DNA from: Rickettsia typhi | Lineage (GTDB): Bacteria; Pseudomonadota; Alphaproteobacteria; Rickettsiales; UBA1997 | Assembly: GCA_945888585.1 (NCBI GenBank) | Contig: CAMDAI010000094.1 | Coordinates: 1 to 5,630 of the forward strand | Length of the DNA stretch: 5,630 bases | Direction of reading: 5' to 3' | In this document: in pieces, positions 4,226 to 5,630 of the stretch | How the letters are laid out: each line of letters starts with the position of its first letter | How positions within the stretch are numbered: the stretch's first letter is position 1 | Translations under genes and position numbers: made by a program | The notes under the pieces: model-generated | Seen by the model: only the letters and a program-made list of their open reading frames with translations | The model's database searches: none | Told to the model about the DNA's origin: nothing

Positions 4226-5630
4226 GAATGTTCATTGCCTTCATTCAGTTTTTCAGGGTTATTACGCTTATCCTTTAACTCATTCACAAAACTTTTTTTA
4301 TTATCGTCAATTTCTTCTTCGGTACTAGAGTTTAATTTTTTCTTTGTTTCATCAATTACCTCTTTCGTTCTTTCTTCTGAATTTTTACTTTTTTCATCTT
4401 GCTTGGTTAAATCCTCCTTGTTTTTCTCAAGATTTTCTTCAATTGTATCCAAATTATTTGTAGCTTGTTTAACCACATTTTCGGTAAACTTTTTAGTTTC
4501 TGACATATCATTTTTTCTTGAAGCCATTGCCATATTTGAAATGGTAGCCTCTTGTTTTTCTTTTTCGAGCTCTTCTTCTTTTTGTATTTCCTCTGGAGAT
4601 TTACCCTCACCTAAATTTCTAAATAGATAAAGAAATATCATGCCCGCAACAAAGCCAATAGGTCCACCAAATGCACATAATGTGGCAAAACCAGCACCCT
4701 TAAAAACTCTGGCAAGATTTTTCTTAAGATTTAATCCATTATTTTCAAGAGATTCTTTATTTTCTTCTAAAGATTTAGAGAATCTATCAGATAATCTTGT
4801 AGTTAAACCATCTTCTTGCTGATTATGTTTTTTATCAATTACAGCGCAGCTTCTGGTCATATTTTCGAATACGCCCTCATATTCCTTTGCGTCTTTTTTA
4901 TTTTCTTCCTTAGAGAGATCCAAAAATTCTTTACCAATAGAACCAAGCATTTCGTCTCGTCCTTTTACAGAAGAACCGTCTTTCTTTTTCATCTTATTAT
5001 CATCCAAAACATCCGTAGCTAATCCTGCTAATAATTCAAAAGTTGGATGTTTAGGAAAATTATCTTGATTTGGATCTAACAATCCCAATAGATTTTTTTT
5101 AGCCTCAGTTTTATCTTCTTTTTTGGCAGACAAATAATTCTCTATTGATTCACCGATGGCTTTAGATTTATTTTCTAAATCTTCTTTTTGTTCAGGATCT
5201 AAACGGAACCGATCTTTCTCATCAGATTTAATTTTAACCGAATCCACAATTGCTTTCATTTGGTTTGAATCGGAAGCTACGTCAATTAGCTTTTTATTAA
5301 TTCGTGCAATAGTTTCTTCTTGGTCAATTTCACCATCCTTATTTTCTTTATTGACCTGATCAATAATATTATCCGTTGCTCTACCAATATATGCTTCAAC
5401 CTCTTCTTCACTGGCATTTGGTAAAACTTCTTTTAATTTTATCTTAAAAGCTTCTGTAGCAAATTTATCATTGCCATCTTGATTTTTTGGCAATTTTGCA
5501 GCATCAGATAAATCTCTGGCAATTGCTGGGATAGAAGCTAGAGAGGTTGCTTTTTTCTCAACATCTTCTTCTTCAAATTTTAATTCACGAAGTTTTTCTT
5601 TTATTACTTCAATTTCAGCATTGACACAAA
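4222..5630 (-). CDS. Large charged coiled-coil-like protein with a glycine-zipper hydrophobic segment, 5' end beyond the window
   Basis: No known family was recognised. The frame is open from the right edge to TGA 4224-4222, giving 468 visible residues; the first reads 'CVNAEIEVIKEKLREL'. A TTG at 5493 is only an in-frame Leu codon, and nothing in the 45 codons upstream of it looks like a start, so the real start lies outside. The protein is dominated by Glu, Lys, Asp and Asn with helix-prone stretches. A single hydrophobic segment at visible residues ~311-336 (nt 4698-4621) contains G-G-P-I-G-F-V-A-G, a GxxxGxxxG glycine zipper (visible 321-329), followed by 'MIFLYLF'. Acidic/basic coiled-coil-like helices lie on both sides: 'SLEENKESLENN' before and 'NLEKNKEDLTKQDEK' after. 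The C-terminus is hydrophilic. It could be a membrane-anchored or secreted host-interaction protein, but no signal peptide can be judged without the N-terminus. The PdxH-like gene follows with a 4-bp overlap. Confidence 0.8.
   Translation of the reverse strand, partial: CVNAEIEVIKEKLRELKFEEEDVEKKATSLASIPAIARDLSDAAKLPKNQDGNDKFATEAFKIKLKEVLPNASEEEVEAYIGRATDNIIDQVNKENKDGEIDQEETIARINKKLIDVASDSNQMKAIVDSVKIKSDEKDRFRLDPEQKEDLENKSKAIGESIENYLSAKKEDKTEAKKNLLGLLDPNQDNFPKHPTFELLAGLATDVLDDNKMKKKDGSSVKGRDEMLGSIGKEFLDLSKEENKKDAKEYEGVFENMTRSCAVIDKKHNQQEDGLTTRLSDRFSKSLEENKESLENNGLNLKKNLARVFKGAGFATLCAFGGPIGFVAGMIFLYLFRNLGEGKSPEEIQKEEELEKEKQEATISNMAMASRKNDMSETKKFTENVVKQATNNLDTIEENLEKNKEDLTKQDEKSKNSEERTKEVIDETKKKLNSSTEEEIDDNKKSFVNELKDKRNNPEKLNEGNEHS

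Noticed and set aside
4115..4630. Plus-strand open frame of 171 codons rich in Ser and Phe
   Set aside because: It is the antisense of Lys/Glu-rich codons (TTT/TTC/TCT) in the large minus-strand gene and overlaps the PdxH-like start. No family match and no ribosome binding site.
4222..5630. Recognition as a known toxin or secretion-system effector
   Set aside because: No catalytic motif, ankyrin or TPR repeat, or secretion signal is visible. Charge-rich coiled coils are low in information and match many unrelated proteins.
1..5630. CRISPR array, tRNA/rRNA genes, insertion sequences or prophage genes
   Set aside because: No regularly spaced repeats, cloverleaf-like sequences, transposase motifs or terminal repeats were seen on either strand.

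Overview
The window is AT-rich DNA (roughly 30% G+C by eye) read with the standard bacterial code: TGG is used for Trp and TGA as a stop. The proteins look alphaproteobacterial. The ferrochelatase has the mitochondrial/alphaproteobacterial active-site form and Cys-rich tail. The CBS-domain protein resembles rickettsial TlyC. The chorismate mutase carries the long C-terminal extension I associate with alphaproteobacteria. The best guess is a Rickettsiales- or Holosporales-like, reduced or host-associated lineage that still keeps some amino-acid biosynthesis (metX, chorismate mutase). This placement is inferred from remembered family features, not from a search.

Layout: (1) at the left edge, the N-terminal end of metX (homoserine O-acetyltransferase) on the minus strand; (2) a 54-bp divergent promoter gap; (3) a plus-strand run of chorismate mutase, hemH, ybeY and corC, with gaps of 22, 111 and 33 bp; (4) a convergent junction of only 4 bp; (5) a minus-strand pair: a large charged, coiled-coil-like protein with one glycine-zipper hydrophobic segment, whose reading frame stays open to the right edge, followed with a 4-bp ATGA overlap by a very short PdxH-like protein.

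The plus-strand run is mostly housekeeping: aromatic amino-acid branch point, last step of heme synthesis, rRNA maturation/ribosome quality control, and a CBS/CorC protein. The only non-coding stretch of note is the 111 bp before ybeY. It holds two abutting perfect GC-rich hairpins in otherwise AT-rich sequence. No intergenic stretch reaches 300 bp, and no RNA genes, insertion sequences or CRISPR arrays were seen.

The least ordinary part is the right-hand minus-strand pair. The PdxH-like protein has intact ends but lacks about 60 central residues that in E. coli PdxH include most of the substrate-phosphate contacts. It appears translationally coupled to a large protein of no recognised family. 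Nothing here proves a new system, but this pair is the best candidate for follow-up.
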